DNA from: Imbricaverruca yamaguchii
Taxonomy: Eukaryota; Arthropoda; Thecostraca; Neoverrucidae
Direction of reading: 5' to 3'
Assembly: GCA_034440575.1 (NCBI GenBank)
Contig: JAOTOL010001451.1
Span: 824,501-888,500, forward strand
Length of the DNA stretch: 64,000 nucleotides
This document shows positions 40,470-52,400 of this stretch, one piece after another. The notes beneath the pieces are model-generated. The model saw only the letters and a program-made list of their open reading frames with translations. It ran no database searches and was not told the origin of the DNA. Each line of letters starts with the position of its first letter. Positions within the stretch are counted from its first letter, which is position 1. The translations under genes and the position numbers were made by a program.

Positions 40470-40544
40470 GCTCGTATCTGGCAGTAGTGGTGCGGTGACG
40501 TTGACGGATCGGGTCGGAGACACGACGGCGTGAGAACGCACCAG
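40470..40544 (+). other. proposed SCP 5' non-coding exon
   Basis: From the expected start after the TATA box to the first CAG|GTGAGA (donor GT at 40545-40546) is about 75 nt, a normal first-exon length. The start-codon exon at 43428 begins right after a TTTCAG acceptor, so an upstream non-coding exon is required if that acceptor is used. Other donors in the following array could equally end this exon. Inference only. Confidence 0.4.
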
Positions 40545-41620
40545 GTGAGACGGCCGACTTGTGGTGAGAACGCACCAGGCGAGGCGCCCGACTTGTGGTG
40601 AGAACGCACCAGGTGAGTAGGCCAACTTGTGGTGAGAACGCACCAGGTGAGACGGCCAACGTGTGACGAGAACGCACCAGGTGAGGCGGCCAGCTTGTGG
40701 TGAGAACGCACCAGGTGAGTAGGCCAGCTTGTGGTGAGAACGCACCAGATGAGGCGGCCAGCTTGTAGTGAGAACGCACCAGGTGAGACGGCCAACTTGT
40801 GACGAGAACGCACCAGGTGAGGCGGCCTACTTGTGGTGAGAACGCACCAGGTGAGGAGGCCAACTTGTGGTGAGAACGCACCAGGTGAGGCGGCCTACTT
40901 GTGGTGAAATGCACCAGGTGAGACGGCCTACCTGTGGTGAAAACGCACCAGGTGGGACGGCCAACTTGTGGTGAGAACGCACCAGGTGAGACGGCCAGCT
41001 TGTGGTGAGAACGCCCCAGGTGAGACGGCCTACTTGTGGTGAGAACGCACCAGGTGGGACGACGAACTTGTGGTGAGAACGCACCAGGTGAGACGGCCTA
41101 CTTGTGGTGAGAACGCACCAGGTGAGATGTCCTACTTGTGGTGAGAACGCACGAAGTGAGATGGTCTACTTGTGGCGGGAACACACCAGGTGAGGCGGCC
41201 AACCTGTGGTGAAAACGCACCAGGTGGGACGGCCAACTTGTGGTGAGAACGCACCAGGTGAGACGGCCAGCTTGTGGTGAGAACGCACCAGGTGAGACGG
41301 TCAACTTGTGGTGAGAACGCACCAGGTGAGACGTCCTACTTATGGTGAGAACGCACGAGGTGAGATGGCCTGCTTGTGGCGGGAACGAGTCAGGTGAGGA
41401 AGTGAAGACGCTCCAGGTGAGGAAGCGAGAACGCGGTTAGAACGCACCAGGTGAGACAGCGAAGACGCGGGGAGAACGCACCAGGTGAGGTGCCAACTTG
41501 TGGTGAGAACGCACCAGGTGATACAACCAAGTCGCGATGAGAACGCGTCAGGTGAGGAAGCACAAACGCGCCAGGGGAGGAAGTAATAACGCGCCAAGGG
41601 AGACAGCGAGGACACAGTGA
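40508..41620 (+). repeat. 34-bp minisatellite carrying a splice donor in most units
   Basis: About 30 units of GAGAACGCACCAGGTGAGAC followed by GGCCAACTTGTGGT. Each standard unit contains CAG|GTGAG, a consensus 5' splice site, and a second GTGAGA at the unit start. I count roughly two dozen exact CAGGTGAG words from 40542 to about 41975, counting sparse units after 41620. They lie on the same strand as SCP, between the candidate promoter and the start-codon exon. Confidence 0.93.
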
Positions 41621-42683
41621 GAGCGCAAATTTTGTCTTGACATCCATCGACAAAAACAAAGACAAAACCCGAAGGTGTGGTGAGAAACATGAGGTAAGCA
41701 CAACAATGGTGTGGTGAGAAGACGCTAGGTGGGACTCAGCCTGGCTTATAATGAACAGTCACCAAGTTAAACAGTGTGGTCAAACTAAGAGCGCACCAGG
41801 TGAGAAACCTCCGCAGGTGTGGTGAGACACCTCTTCAGGTGTGGGGAGAGTACATCAGGTGAGGTAATATCAGCAGTGTAGAGAGAAGACGTCACGTAAG
41901 GATTTGTGCAGGGCGTGTTGATGAGCCATTGCTAGGACACTTATAACGGCAACGTGTTGAAGAAGCATCAGGTGAGGTCGTCCCGTTGGTAGCACTCACG
42001 ACACTCTGTGTCCCCTGACATTGGTGTCGACATCCATCGTCTAGGATGGATTCACTTTCTAACTGAACACACTCGGTGAAGTTTTTCTGATGAATACATG
42101 AACGAGACATTTGTGAACAGGTTGAGGTTTTGATCAGAAATATCCAATTAGTTATTTACCGTAGCGTTTGCGTCACGTATTCAAGTGAAGCTTAAGACTC
42201 CTTGTGTTGCTGTTAGATCGTACGGGACAGCTATGCAATAGCTAACTGATCCGCAGCGCGCTTCATTTTAACATCTGTTCAGGTTAGTCCACAGCATTAT
42301 CTTGACTCCTAGTTATGGTTATGTATTCCGCACTGAGATGAGAAATAATGACTTCTGCGAGATTAAGCACGTGTAAATTGGAGCAAAGCTACAGCTACTA
42401 GGTTCAACTGCCATGCCATATTTGCGATTGCCAACTGCTACCTAATGCAATGTATTAATGCAGTGTTTTTTCGCTTATGCTTTCATATCTACACCGATGA
42501 CAGAAAATTCCGCCTGTTTTTCTTTTTGCGCATCATTTCGGAGCCCTTCGAACTATAATGATGAAGCTTCGTGACTTTTATGAATTTGCCTTATTGTACA
42601 TCACGTGAAGAGCAAAACTTATGTGATGCTAAAGGTGATTTTGGAAAGAGAAGGAAGAGAAAGGGCTATATATAGCCAATAAG

Positions 42684-42746
<63 letters not shown>

Positions 42747-43320
42747 TTTATATACATATATAAAGTGCGACGTAACATATTTCATTTTTGTGTATGTGGT
42801 TACGCCGATTGAAAAAGCAATTTCTTTGTGCTTTTCGACATTCGAGTCAACGACGAATTATTGCAATTTGTATTCACACATTTTCTGGTCCATAAACGGA
42901 TCATTTTAAACCTTTTTGCGAAGTCAAGATGGCTAACAGGTGACTTTAAAATGGTGTTCACAAAAGAATAAAGCCTCACAAATTATCCTGTTCCGTGTAC
43001 TTTATACTCCTTGTTGCTAACCTGACGTACACCTCTCGTAGCTCCATGATCTTCATGGCGGCTTTTTCATCACCTGGCAACATTAATGGTCGTTAATTGG
43101 TGAAAGGTAAGCAATGTTTCAAAGCGTTATCTTAAGCGTTTGGTAATTAGCTCATAGAAAGGTCATTGGGGGCAGGTTGATATGTTTGTGCTACGAGGAT
43201 GAATGAGCTATGCAAGCACCTAAAAGAGAGCATTGACGCCAGTGCACGCGCCCACGGAAGTGCCCGCCCTGTAGCGGAAACTAGTTAAAGTCGAATCGAG
43301 GCAGCAGTGATCATGCTCGT
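41621..43320. other. putative SCP 5' intron; (AT)n at 42689-42742
   Basis: No coding signal. Decayed 34-bp units continue to about 41990. An (AT)n tract of about 50 bp lies at 42689-42742. CTATATATAG at 42664 is TATA-like but part of this AT-rich patch. Confidence 0.5.
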
Positions 43321-43323
43321 ACG

Positions 43324-43463
43324 TTCGTCTGCCGTGAATATGGCGGGTCTGTTTCAGAAATGGCGTACAGCTGGGATAGCCGTGTCAAGTTCGTTTTCCT
43401 GCCGTGACTATGGCGGGTCTGTTTCAGAAATGGCATACAGCTGGGATAACCGTGTCAAGTTCG
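43324..43463 (+). repeat. 70-bp tandem duplication of acceptor plus start codon
   Basis: GGCGGGTCTGTTTCAGAAATGGC occurs ending at ATG 43360 and again at ATG 43430, 70 bp apart. Each copy contains an acceptor-like TTTCAG, the AAATGGC start context and the first dozen SCP codons. The upstream copy diverges after codon 12 and stops at 43405-43407, giving a 15-codon frame; 70 is not a multiple of three, so the two ATGs are in different frames. Confidence 0.9.
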
Positions 43464-43481
43464 TCGTCAGGTACATGTACG
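43430..43481 (+). CDS. SCP coding exon 1 (N-terminus)
   Basis: Encodes MAYSWDNRVKFVVRYMY plus the first base of an Asp codon; this is nearly identical to the N-terminus of penaeid SCP. The exon is preceded by TTTCAG (acceptor AG at 43426-43427) and ended by GTAAGT at 43482. The remaining G joins AC of exon 2 to give the first Asp of EF-hand 1. I choose this ATG because the duplicated one at 43360 leads to a stop after 15 codons. If the acceptor is not used, the frame stays open upstream to about 43307, giving an unlikely N-terminal extension. Confidence 0.9.
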
Positions 43482-46400
43482 GTAAGTGGCTGCTCTTGTT
43501 CGTCGTCAGGTGCATGTACGGTAAGTGGCTGCTTTTGTTCGTCGTCAGATACATGTGCGGTAAGTGTTGTTCAAATACATGGCACACAGCGCAACAATAG
43601 CTATCATCAGTTATCGCAGTTCACAAGTGCTTCTGAACATTGGCGACGGTGCACAGGGCCATCAACGTTCTGCATACCACTAACATTTATATGATGATGT
43701 ATGTTCAGTTATCAAATTCCCTCCAATGGGGTTAGCCTTCCATGCACTTATCCATATTACCAGCGTTAGAAGCCCTAAGCTCATCTGAGGGACAATTACA
43801 TTTCGTATGAAGTGAAGGCCAGGATGACCTTCACCATCCGTTTCTCTTCCCGCTGTTCACGGCTCCCTGAAGCAATGCGAGATTTTCATTATGAGAGGAT
43901 AAAACTGTAGATTTCAAGGTATTGACAATCGAGGCCCCGGTCTTGTGCCCTAATATGAGTGCACAGCAGGTCATATATAAGGGTCGAACTCATATATCCA
44001 CTGTCATAGGTTGGATTTCCATGTGAACCCAACTTTTGCTTTGAAGTTGGTCCACTAAATTTGAGTAAACGTTAAGCAGGCCGCAGGGGAAGGTTATGGG
44101 CAAAGTTGCATGAGCCAGCATAATTTGTGCCTGACAACAGAAACCGCCAGACCGGCACTCCGCGACAGGGATAGAGAGGCCACCAGACTGGCCACAGACA
44201 GACCGGCGCTCCTCAACAGGACAGAGGCCACCAGACTGGCAACAAACCGGCACTCCGCGACATGGAGACATAAGCCACCAGACTGGCAACAAACAGGCAC
44301 TCCACGACAGGGAGACAGAAACCACCAGACTGGCAACAAACAGGCACTCCACGACAGGGAGACAGAAACCACCAGACTGGCGACAAACAGGCACTCCACG
44401 ACAGGGAGACAGAAACCACCAGACTGGCAACAGACCGGCACTCCACGACAGGGAGACAGAAGCCACCAGGCTGGCAACAAACAGGCTCTCCACGACAGGG
44501 AGACAGAAGCCACCAGGCTGGCAACAAACAGGCTCTCCACGACAGGGAGACAGAAACCACCAGACTGGCAACAAACAGGCACTCCACGACAGGGAGACAG
44601 GAACCACCAGACTGGCAACAAACAGGCACTCCACGACAGGGAGACAGAAACCACCAGACTGGCAACAAACAGGCACTCCACGACAGGGAGACAGAAACCA
44701 CCAGACTGGCAACAAACCGGCACTCCACGACAGGGAGACAGAAGCCACCAGGCTGGCAACAAACAGGCTCTCCACGACAGGGAGACAGAAACCACCAGAC
44801 TGGCAACAAACAGGCACTCCACGACAGGGAGACAGAAACCACCAGACTGGCAACAAACAGGCACTCCACGACAGGGAGACAGAAACCACCAGACTGGCAA
44901 CAGACCGGCACTCCACGACAGACATACCGGCACTCGGAGACTATCAGACAGAAGCCCGTCATGCCTCCAATGTCCCCACGTCATGCAAGGCGCCAGGCTT
45001 CTCGTCGTTGGTGAACACCATCATCTGCAGTGGTAGACTGCGCCGCAATACTAAGCTCATGATCACATGACGGCAGACTGTACCGCAATGCTCGCGTAAT
45101 AGAGGCGCGTTCGCCCAGCGCAACAGTTATTGGCACAGACTGAGCAGGACTGGACCAGCCTAGCCGACCAGGCGGCGCCCACGTAGCAGGGTTGGACCAG
45201 CTTACCCGCCCACATGGGCCTGTGCCCATGTAGGCGGGTAAGCTGGTATAAGCTGGTAAGCTGGCGGGTAAGCGGGTAATCTGCCGTTGCTCAGCTAATG
45301 CCACACTAAGCGCACCCAGGGTGACACGCGACACGCAATGTTCTGCAGCATCCACAGATGGCGCCAGGCGCACCCTTGTTAACTGAGATTCGCATCGCAC
45401 ACTTCCCATTGAGTTGTTGCACACTGTGGGTTTGCATCGTTGGGTTACGTATGCGTATGCGTTCATGTTGTACTTTTATGTATGAATGACACTTAATAAG
45501 ATATAGGGCTTTGGTTTTTGGCATTTTATCAAGATGTTGACGTCGCCCTTGACTGTGACGTCAGAGTTTGGACACGACATGCGCCGTAAGCGGAGTCTAC
45601 ATTGCTGGCATACATCCGGCGTTTGTGAAACAATATAGTCATTCTTTGGTTCTATTTACGTTTGGAAACTCCTTTACTGTGCAGTATTCTCCAGTGGGAA
45701 AAGGTTATATATTTACTACATCTTTCACAGCTTAATTAGGACCTTGGTATACAAATATGCTACCCACCCTAGGCTAAAGTTGGACTCCTCTGACCTAGGT
45801 AGGTAACATTGGCTGCATGGGCCAGATATAATGTTATTGATGTCATTGTAGGCTGAAGAAGTGCAGAGGTGGCATGCGATTTGGGGGTGATTCAATTTGC
45901 GGCTTTCCTATTTTTTAATCATGAACAATATCAGCCACCTATTAGTAGCGTAGCAGAGTGAGGGGGCGAAGGGGCAGCTGTCTCCCATGGAGGGTCGAAA
46001 CGGCCATCCAGGCGACCGCCTCGGGGGTTTCGCGAAGGCCCCTCAAGTCGTCTGTGCACGGGACCCCAAGGGCTCCCTGGGTGGGCGTGAAGTATCCCTG
46101 AACAGACAAAAGAGGTCCAGAGCTGATGGAAAGGGACTCGGGTTGATCAAGAAGGTCCCGAGTCAATGGAGAGCACCCTCAGGCGGTGTTAAAGGCCCTT
46201 GGTTGGACCAAATATCAGTATGACCGTAATATCAATATGACCGAAATCCAGCGGCATCCTTTAGGGCAAAAGAATACATTTCCATTTTTTACAATAATAC
46301 ATGCTCCCGAAGACATTAGGAGATAAAAAAGAAAGTCCGACAACGACCCAACTGTAGCATCATCATGTAGTCCACACATGTTATCACGTCGCTAGACTAT

Positions 46401-49400
46401 CACCATAACCCAGTGCACTCCTAGTACGCAGATTGCTCCATACCACCACGATTGTCCAGCGCACTCATAATGCGGAGGTTGTGCTCATAAAGTTGCATTT
46501 ATAGTGATGAGCATGATGCGATCTTGAGTGTTATGCTGATCAGTTTCATCAGTATGCCATCTATGCCATCTTTTCTATCGTCACCGTCCTTCCTTCCCCG
46601 CATACGTTCTACTTCCCGAGGTCAGCCAAAAGATTGAGGTCGGATATGCTCGGAACTGGCCGGGGACTCTTAGCGAGAAACGACGGGGAAGGGCACACCT
46701 TGCACCTACTTCTAGCGAGTCAACACGTCGAATGCAACGGCAAGGGCAGCCCCGATGGCGCTGAGAGTAGTTGCCGGATTCCGAATTCGATTCAACTGCG
46801 CTGAAACTTGTGGAGAACGCGGACAGGTGCGCAGCCAAACTATAAACTAATCGAAAAGTGGCACCGGACCAGTTTGTTATCTCGGTGGCACAGGAGCAGT
46901 TTAACGTCTGAGCCGCCGAACCTGCAGCTCAGCCAAACTTCCAAACTTTTTAATAGCCTGGCTTTTCTGTTGCTATGTAATCCTCTTTCTGTCTATTCAT
47001 CAACTTTTTCCTGTGTTTAAAACGGCTTGCATGCAAACTCAAGCCCAGATGTACTTGCATAATGCTGATGTCCAGAATCTGTATACCCTTGAGTGTGGAT
47101 GCATGATTATTGAAAACTGCTCACCTTCGAGAAGGTTCCCAAGGTTCACTGTATGGTTAAATGATAGTTCCACTTGATGGAAATCAGCGAAGGGCCAAAT
47201 TATGTCCTCATAGCAGAAGTGGTATTGCTTTGCAAGATATTCAGTAACTGAATTTTGCATTAGTGTTACACAAATGGAAAACGTGTCTGCAGCGGAATAC
47301 GAATTACCGTGTAGTTTTTGAAAATATATCCCGCGGGTACATACCATAATGTCATGCACTTATGCTATTAACATAGGTGTTCTGCATGCAGACTCATGTT
47401 GAAGAGCCAGCTTAATTGGCCAGTTCGTTCCAAGTCGGTGCTAGATCGCTGTGACCGTGGCTTGGTGAAGGATGTCCACAGTAGTGCTCACGCGGATGCC
47501 AACTGTTGTCTGATGGTACACAAAATATATTTACTACGTTATGAAACAAGAGCGTTCCATATGGGAACCATGGTTGCGTTGTTTTACTTTTTGATTGTCA
47601 TATTAAAATCAGTGAGTTCTCACAAGTGAGTTCGAAGACCGACAGCTATTTCCTCTAAGCCTCAGAACAAGGTCGACTTGGCCAGTCCAGCCGGCACGGT
47701 TCCGGTAGAATAACTTCTTATGGACGTCTAACTCTAACAGCGCAGCCTTCGCAGCGACATATGGCATTGCGTGTAGTTTAACTGAAAATTCCAATGTGCT
47801 CACCCAAAACTCAGCTACCTATTTGTGTCAAGTTTTATCTTTACATAGCACATTGTCAGCGACTAGGAATCGATCACCGGAAAAGATAAACCTGTCAGTC
47901 GGCGATACCCATACAAATTTCACCGAAACTGTAGGGTCAGTGGTAAAATGTGGATAAATTTATTTTCACTACTTAACAGATGAAGGGTGGCCTTACGTGC
48001 AGACAAAAATAAAACGTCGTTTTTCCACATGGTCTCAACTCCAGTTGAAGAGATGGGAAAAATCCGCCCCACCTTCCACCCCCACCAGCAGAAGAAGGGG
48101 GTCTGTTACCAACGGCAGTTCGCCAGGTGGAGTAGTGCATGCATTATTCATATTTGTGAATTCATCATGTAGACACTAAGCTGATGTTCATAAGCAATGG
48201 TGCATTATACAGGTGTTCGATTAATGATGGTAGTATTGTATGTATTGTATTAAGTGATGATCATGATTAAATATATGTAGTGCATCCTGTAAAGGTGGCT
48301 GCTGGACTCCCACCACTTAAAGCCCTCGCGTACATCTGGTTTCAGACATCGACAACAATGGCTACCTAGACAAGAACGACTTCGAATGTCTGGCCGTTCG
48401 TACCACAGTGATTGAGAGTAAGGGTGACTACACACAGGCCAAGTATGAGGAAAACCGAAAGGTGATGCGGAATCTATGGAACGAGATCGCAGATTTGGCC
48501 GACTTCAACAAGGTATTGTCCTTTGGCATCTTTCTTTGTTTTGAATATGTGCTGATTGCGACATGAGTGTATCGAAGCATGGACGTGCGATCTCTTTCGA
48601 CGTTAAGTTACAATGTTTGTGTCTCGATGGTTTGAATTAAGGATGTTTACACCTTTGTCCAGCAGGCATGTTCCAGGAAGTGTGAGGAACCCCATCCGGC
48701 TGTTGCATTACTTTCCGTTCAATTCAGTTCATATCGAACGTAGCAAGATGTTTACCCTTCACTTTGTGTTCACCGCCCGTGTGTGTACATGACCCTCTTA
48801 TGTTCAGTTTACCCAGGACTTCGAACTGAAGCTTACCAACAATGTATTGCAGGATGGCGTGGTCACAGTTGATGAGTTTAAAACTGCGGTAAAAAAGGTT
48901 TGCGTTGGAAGGGCGTACGCCGACTTCCCTAAAGCCCTAAAGGTATTCGTCGATACACTTTTCCTGGCAATCGACTTGAATGGTAAGGGCGGCTAAAGCT
49001 AATCTTCAAACGAGCTGCAAGCCATCAATGATTTGTGTCAGTTTGCGGACCACATTTCGTTCTCGTTATTTTTAGTTAACTCCCAGCTCCCCCGGGTTTC
49101 TTTCTTCCCTTTGATGGCATTCAGCTCGTTTTACAACTGCCGTGCAGTGTGTAGATCACGAACTGCAGTGTGATTGGAGCTTTCCGTTTGCTTAGCTCAC
49201 GCGAGAGCATGCTGTGCTTAACGAGTGCGCTGTGACGTCAGCTAGTTAATTCGCAACGCACGCTTGTGCCGCTTGTAAAGGTGACAGCGTATAATCGAAG
49301 GAATACCTCTTCACATATATGTATGTTCTCACTAGTTTTGTAACGGCTAGATGTCCAATCCACTTAGGTTGAGAACGTTGCATGGATTTCGCAAGCACCT

Positions 49401-52400
49401 TTCCTACCATTGTCGTAAAAGTAGTCATGTATCTGGGTTGGCGGGGGGTTGTGCTAGTCTAACCAGACTCGTGCTCCCACAATGCGTTGGTTGATTATCG
49501 TCCTATGTCATATCATGTGGATTAACAAAAGAGAAAGAGACAACATTTGTATGTCTGCAAAGGATAATATTAAACAAGCATGGCTGCAGGTGTAAGATAT
49601 ATATTAGCATCTAGTTGAAATAATTGATCAACATTTGCAACTTGTTCATAGTTCACTCATGGGATGTTAATCTGTATTTAGGTCCTTTCATCTTTCTCAA
49701 AGACAAATATGCTGATGTAGCCAACACCAGGTAGCAACATTGTTTTTTATTTATGCTCTGCTTCCAGGAATCCTTTTCTTAGCAGTTTTCATTAAAAATG
49801 TTTTGAAGGCTGTGGCTATGCATTGCGAATCTCTTGAGATGTCACTATAGCTAGAGGACCACGTCTCAATTAGTTTCTGACTCATTATGCGAATCTTTTA
49901 TGATGTCACTACATCCTGAGGACCAAGACCCCATTAATGGCTGGCTCGTTATACGAATCTCTTAGAATGTCACCATAGCCTGAGGACCAAGTGTCCATCA
50001 CGGGCTGGCTCATTATTAGTTCTCTAGTCCTTGTTTCAGGTAAGGGGTTGGGCTATTTGAGCTATCATACGATGCTATAGTGGTACTGTAGATGTAACTG
50101 ATAGCAAAGCAATGCGATGAGTTTAATTTTTTGGATACGCTGAGTCCTCAACAATACAAAGATGAAAGCCAATATGTGGCACATCATCACAATAGAATCA
50201 CGTTTTTCTTGCTCAGCTAAACCGTCCTATCAAACCGATGACACGGCAGCAATAAGATACGCTGTTTTTCTTCACGTCATTTGTTATGCTATTTAGTAGA
50301 TGCATCAGCTACTTTTAAGCGAATCAGTACTTTTATTTTCCGGCAATAGGAAGGTACTTTTTCATTCTTATGATTTCTTCCCCACCTGCGATGTTCCCAT
50401 TATCTGTTCTTGCACGATATATTGAACGATTGTGCATACATCTAGCGGCCTAGTAATGTATTCAGCCTTGCTTATTTGATAATCGTTTGTTTTGCTAGTA
50501 TTTCACCTGGATTTCCCATTATTACCTTGGTGCCCCCTATTTTCTCCGCCGTGTTTGGTTTACTTCATTTATGCGTTACCTCTTTCGGTTCTTGATTGTT
50601 GTCTGTGTACGCAGCAATCTACTGTTCTCTTCAGGAAGGCGGTGTAAGACGTGCGGTCTCCTACACAGCCGCATCTCACGCTGCTATCGAGCGCGCAGTG
50701 CTGGGTGGCACGCTGTCCCGTCCCCCGGCCGGGTACGCCGCCACCTTAATGGAACGCTCTGCCAATCCAGGACGGGGAGGTGACTGTGGATGAGTTCAAG
50801 CTGGCCGTCAAAAACGCGTGCGTCGGCAAGCCGTTTGCCGCCTTCCCCAGCGCACTGAAGATATTCATTAAGTCGCACTTTTCCACGGTGGACGTGAACG
50901 GTAGGCGGCGGCCATCTTGGTCCGCCGGTCGCAGCCCGACGGTCTTCGCAGTTCCGGCCCGTGTGTGTCCACAGCTCCGTGCATCCGTGCTGTCGGTGTG
51001 TCCACTGTGCCGTCCACCGTGCCGCCCGTGTGTCCACAGTGCCGTCCACCCACGCTGCCTGCGTGTCCACCACGATGTCCACCGGCGAGCCGGTGTGTCC
51101 ACCGTGGAGCGCGCGCGCTCCGCATTGGTTGCGATGCGGTCGCCGTCCGGTAGGACGCGTGTTTTAAGCACAAGCTGTGCCGAACGCCGGAGCGGGTTAG
51201 CGCGCGCGCCAGTGCGTGAGAAACGTCTCGATGCGTCTCGGAATTCAATTTCGACTCTTCTGGTCCTCCGGCGACCGAGTGAGAACCTTTCAGCCATGCG
51301 GCGCTGCATCATGCGCTTCGCAGGATTCATTAGAACCGACGGCCAGTGGAAATGCTGCGTTTGAATCCTACACATCCTACACAGTCTTACACAGAGGTTG
51401 GAGCTCTGAAAGGGCCTTTGTTTGCACCATTCCACCGCTACTGCTCCAAAGCTTGACAAGAGCTTCTTGGACCGTTCTGACTGGATGACCCAAAGTAATT
51501 CGTAATGCGTTACTGATAGGGACTCTTCATTCAATGCGGCTGGCACGTCCGCACCTGGCTTCAAGCATCTCGCTAATAGGACTGCTAAGGCTATAAGGCT
51601 TACAGTATGCTAGTGCGGATGTAGCACTCCCTGAATCTGGTAGAATAGCATGTAGCATGTGATCACATGCCGGCATCGCAATGGTGTGATTATGTCAAGG
51701 CCACAAGTGGAACAATGTATGTGTGGAACACGACCTTTATCTGGTTTGATTGGTTAGACCTAGATTATGGGTGCTCTATGCTGTCCAGGACATGGTTGGG
51801 CCGGTCTAGGAGCTGGCATCCCCTGAATAACCATGGCCTCTCCACCGGGCTCATTTCCTATCAGTACTTCCCGAACGGTTTAATGTAGCCACTCAAATTT
51901 CCATGGTATCGTATTGAATGCACCTGCTTTTGTGAAAAGAAGCTCGAGGTTTGTCTGGCGAAATATGAAATATGGTGTTTTATAGGGCAGGTATCAAATG
52001 CCATCACTCAAACCCATTGTAATCGTCATATTTCAATGGTTGGCTTTTTCGCGACCGTCGAAACACCGGGCTGCCAGACCAGAGGGAAGCATGTCCAATG
52101 GTGAAAGCGATAAGTTGGTAAAAAATCGCCATGCCTGCGCCACAAAGAACACAATGGTATATATGGCGCTCACCACTGCCAAATTCCGTAGAGCATGCTT
52201 GACATCGCTCAACCTCAGACGATCCTTTTGGGGGATTCAATGGGGTCCAACTTTGAGCATAGTGATGGGGCAAAAATTTACCATGGGAGAAACTTGTGGC
52301 ATTTTCCTTGCGATATGAAAGCATTTTCACGAAAACACAGATTACTGCACGCGCCAAGCGATTACCTTTGACAGGGAAAGCTGCATATGTCCATATAGAT

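Noticed and set aside
40213..41084. Minus-strand frames rich in RSHHKLA/SPGAFSPQ
   Set aside because: Antisense reading of the 34-bp splice-donor array.
40508..41620. CRISPR-like array
   Set aside because: Units are contiguous with no unique spacers, and the context is a eukaryotic gene.
42660..42690. CTATATATAG as a promoter for SCP
   Set aside because: It lies in an AT-rich patch next to an (AT)n tract and has no downstream exon candidate better than that of 40440.
43307..43430. N-terminal extension of SCP from an upstream in-frame ATG
   Set aside because: The open frame exists, but relatives begin at MAYSWDNRVK and a TTTCAG acceptor lies directly before the start codon.
45945..46215. 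DNA transposon end
   Set aside because: The GC-rich start resembles some transposon termini, but no inverted repeat or target duplication was found.
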